Source of the DNA: Sedimentisphaerales bacterium
GTDB taxonomy: Bacteria > Planctomycetota > Phycisphaerae > Sedimentisphaerales > SM23-30
Assembly (NCBI GenBank): GCA_030636065.1
Contig: DAOVXR010000138.1
Location: 1-5,309 of the forward strand
Direction: 5' to 3'
Length of the DNA: 5,309 nt
Position numbers and translations under genes: made by a program. Below are positions 4,708-5,309 of the stretch, piece by piece (the stretch's first letter is position 1; every line of letters starts with the position of its first letter). The notes beneath the pieces were generated by a model, which did not search any database, was not told the origin of the DNA, and saw nothing but the letters and a program-made list of their open reading frames with translations.

Positions 4708-5309
4708 TTAAATAGAGCTTGCTTCCGTTTCACCAGCCGATAATATTTTTGTCAGTTGTTCGGCTTTTGTCAAGTTTCTTTCCATTACGATGCTTTTCTT
4801 TTGGCTTTGCGAGCTTCTCTCGCAGCGGCGAGCTTGGCATCTCGTGCGGTATGGATCATATCGGCTCGGCCTTCCAGTTTGTCTTCAGGCGTGATATACC
4901 CAATTGCACTGTGCAGACGTTTGTTGTTGTAATGTGTTACAAACTCCGTTACGACCCGGCGAGCATCTTCAAGCGACAGCGGTGCTGCACAAGTAGTAAA
5001 ATGTGCCGCAAATGTTAATGTACGAAATGTCGATATGCCAGTGTTCGTGGGCTTTTAGAGGCTGAACAAAGCCAGTGCCTTTTTTCGATTCCTTGCGGTT
5101 CCATTTGTTTAGCAACTCGGCATTTTTCAAAACACGATACACACTGGAAGGACTGGCCGCTACAATATCATTGTCCATCATCATGTAACACAGTCGGCGA
5201 TAACCTCATCCTTGCCGGCGAGCTTGGATTCCAAAGTCGATATTTTTCGCTCTAACGTCTTAACCTGGCTATTCTTACGACCATTGCCTGTCTTCTCGAA
5301 TGCTGCTGC
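4708..5309 (-). pseudogene. decayed rve/DDE transposase (IS3-like), internally deleted
   Basis: Four protein pieces follow one another on the minus strand in changing frames. (1) 5309 to about 5196 is a Lys-rich coiled-coil segment ending K-D-E-V-I-A, continuing off the right edge; its frame stops at 5181. (2) 5205 to about 4984 runs G-Y-R-R-L-C-Y-M-M-M-D-N-D through S-S-V-Y-R-V-L-K to E-H-W-H-I-D-I-S-Y-I, where D (5029-5031) is the first catalytic Asp of the rve fold; it ends Y-Y-L-C-S. (3) About 4985-4785 is the family C-terminus, P-L-S-L-E-D-A-R-R through H-Y-N-N-K-R-L-H-S-A-I-G-Y to a Lys/Ala-rich end. (4) 4785-4708 is a 25-codon tail, T-K-A-E-Q-L-T-K, in yet another frame, overlapping the previous stop as TAATG. 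The region with the second Asp and the Glu is missing between pieces 2 and 3, so the enzyme is dead. No clear IS terminal repeat was found at the left end. Confidence 0.85.

Noticed and set aside
4719..5018. Plus-strand open frame of 99 codons over the transposase remnant
   Set aside because: The opposite strand carries recognisable transposase peptides through the same stretch, so this frame is a shadow.

Overview
The window looks like ordinary chromosome from a free-living bacterium with moderate GC content. It is gene-sparse, with wide spacers full of short palindromes. A HEAT-repeat lipoprotein, a stand-alone purD, a small ECF-type sigma factor and a decayed rve-type transposase together, with this palindrome-rich spacer DNA, remind me of Planctomycetota (Phycisphaerae-like genomes). 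That assignment is an inference from style and gene content; there is no rRNA or other marker to prove it.

Layout. Positions 1-957 (minus) encode most of a CNNM/CorC-type membrane protein (DUF21 plus a CBS pair). It probably starts at TTG, and its C-terminus lies beyond the left edge. Positions 958-1127 are a spacer crowded with small inverted repeats. Positions 1128-2201 (minus) encode a 357-residue HEAT-repeat lipoprotein, whose last codons are part of a palindrome. Positions 2202-2514 are the divergent spacer between this gene and purD. Most of that spacer is a 182-bp segment (2216-2397) bounded by a perfect 13-bp inverted repeat and holding at least four hairpins, two of them copies of one sequence. 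Positions 2515-3783 (plus) are a full-length purD with a good ribosome binding site and a plausible promoter. Positions 3784-3975 are a purine-rich spacer with 7-nt periodicity. Positions 3976-4536 (plus) encode an ECF-like sigma factor. Positions 4537-4707 hold two inverted repeats, one of which (4607-4678) resembles an integron attC site. From 4708 to the right edge (minus) lies the remnant of an rve/DDE transposase with two large internal deletions and several frame changes.

The intact genes do not form an obvious pathway. PurD is housekeeping (purine synthesis), the CNNM-type protein probably handles divalent cations, the HEAT lipoprotein is likely an envelope scaffold, and the sigma factor has no anti-sigma partner in view. 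The HEAT gene and the CNNM gene are on the same strand but 170 bp apart with hairpins between, so they may be separate transcripts.

The most interesting material is non-coding: the 182-bp inverted-repeat-bounded element, the attC-like hairpin beside the transposase remnant, and a repeated hairpin plus CTACTTAAGAA motif found on both sides of the HEAT gene. None of these can be confirmed without searching for further copies in the genome.
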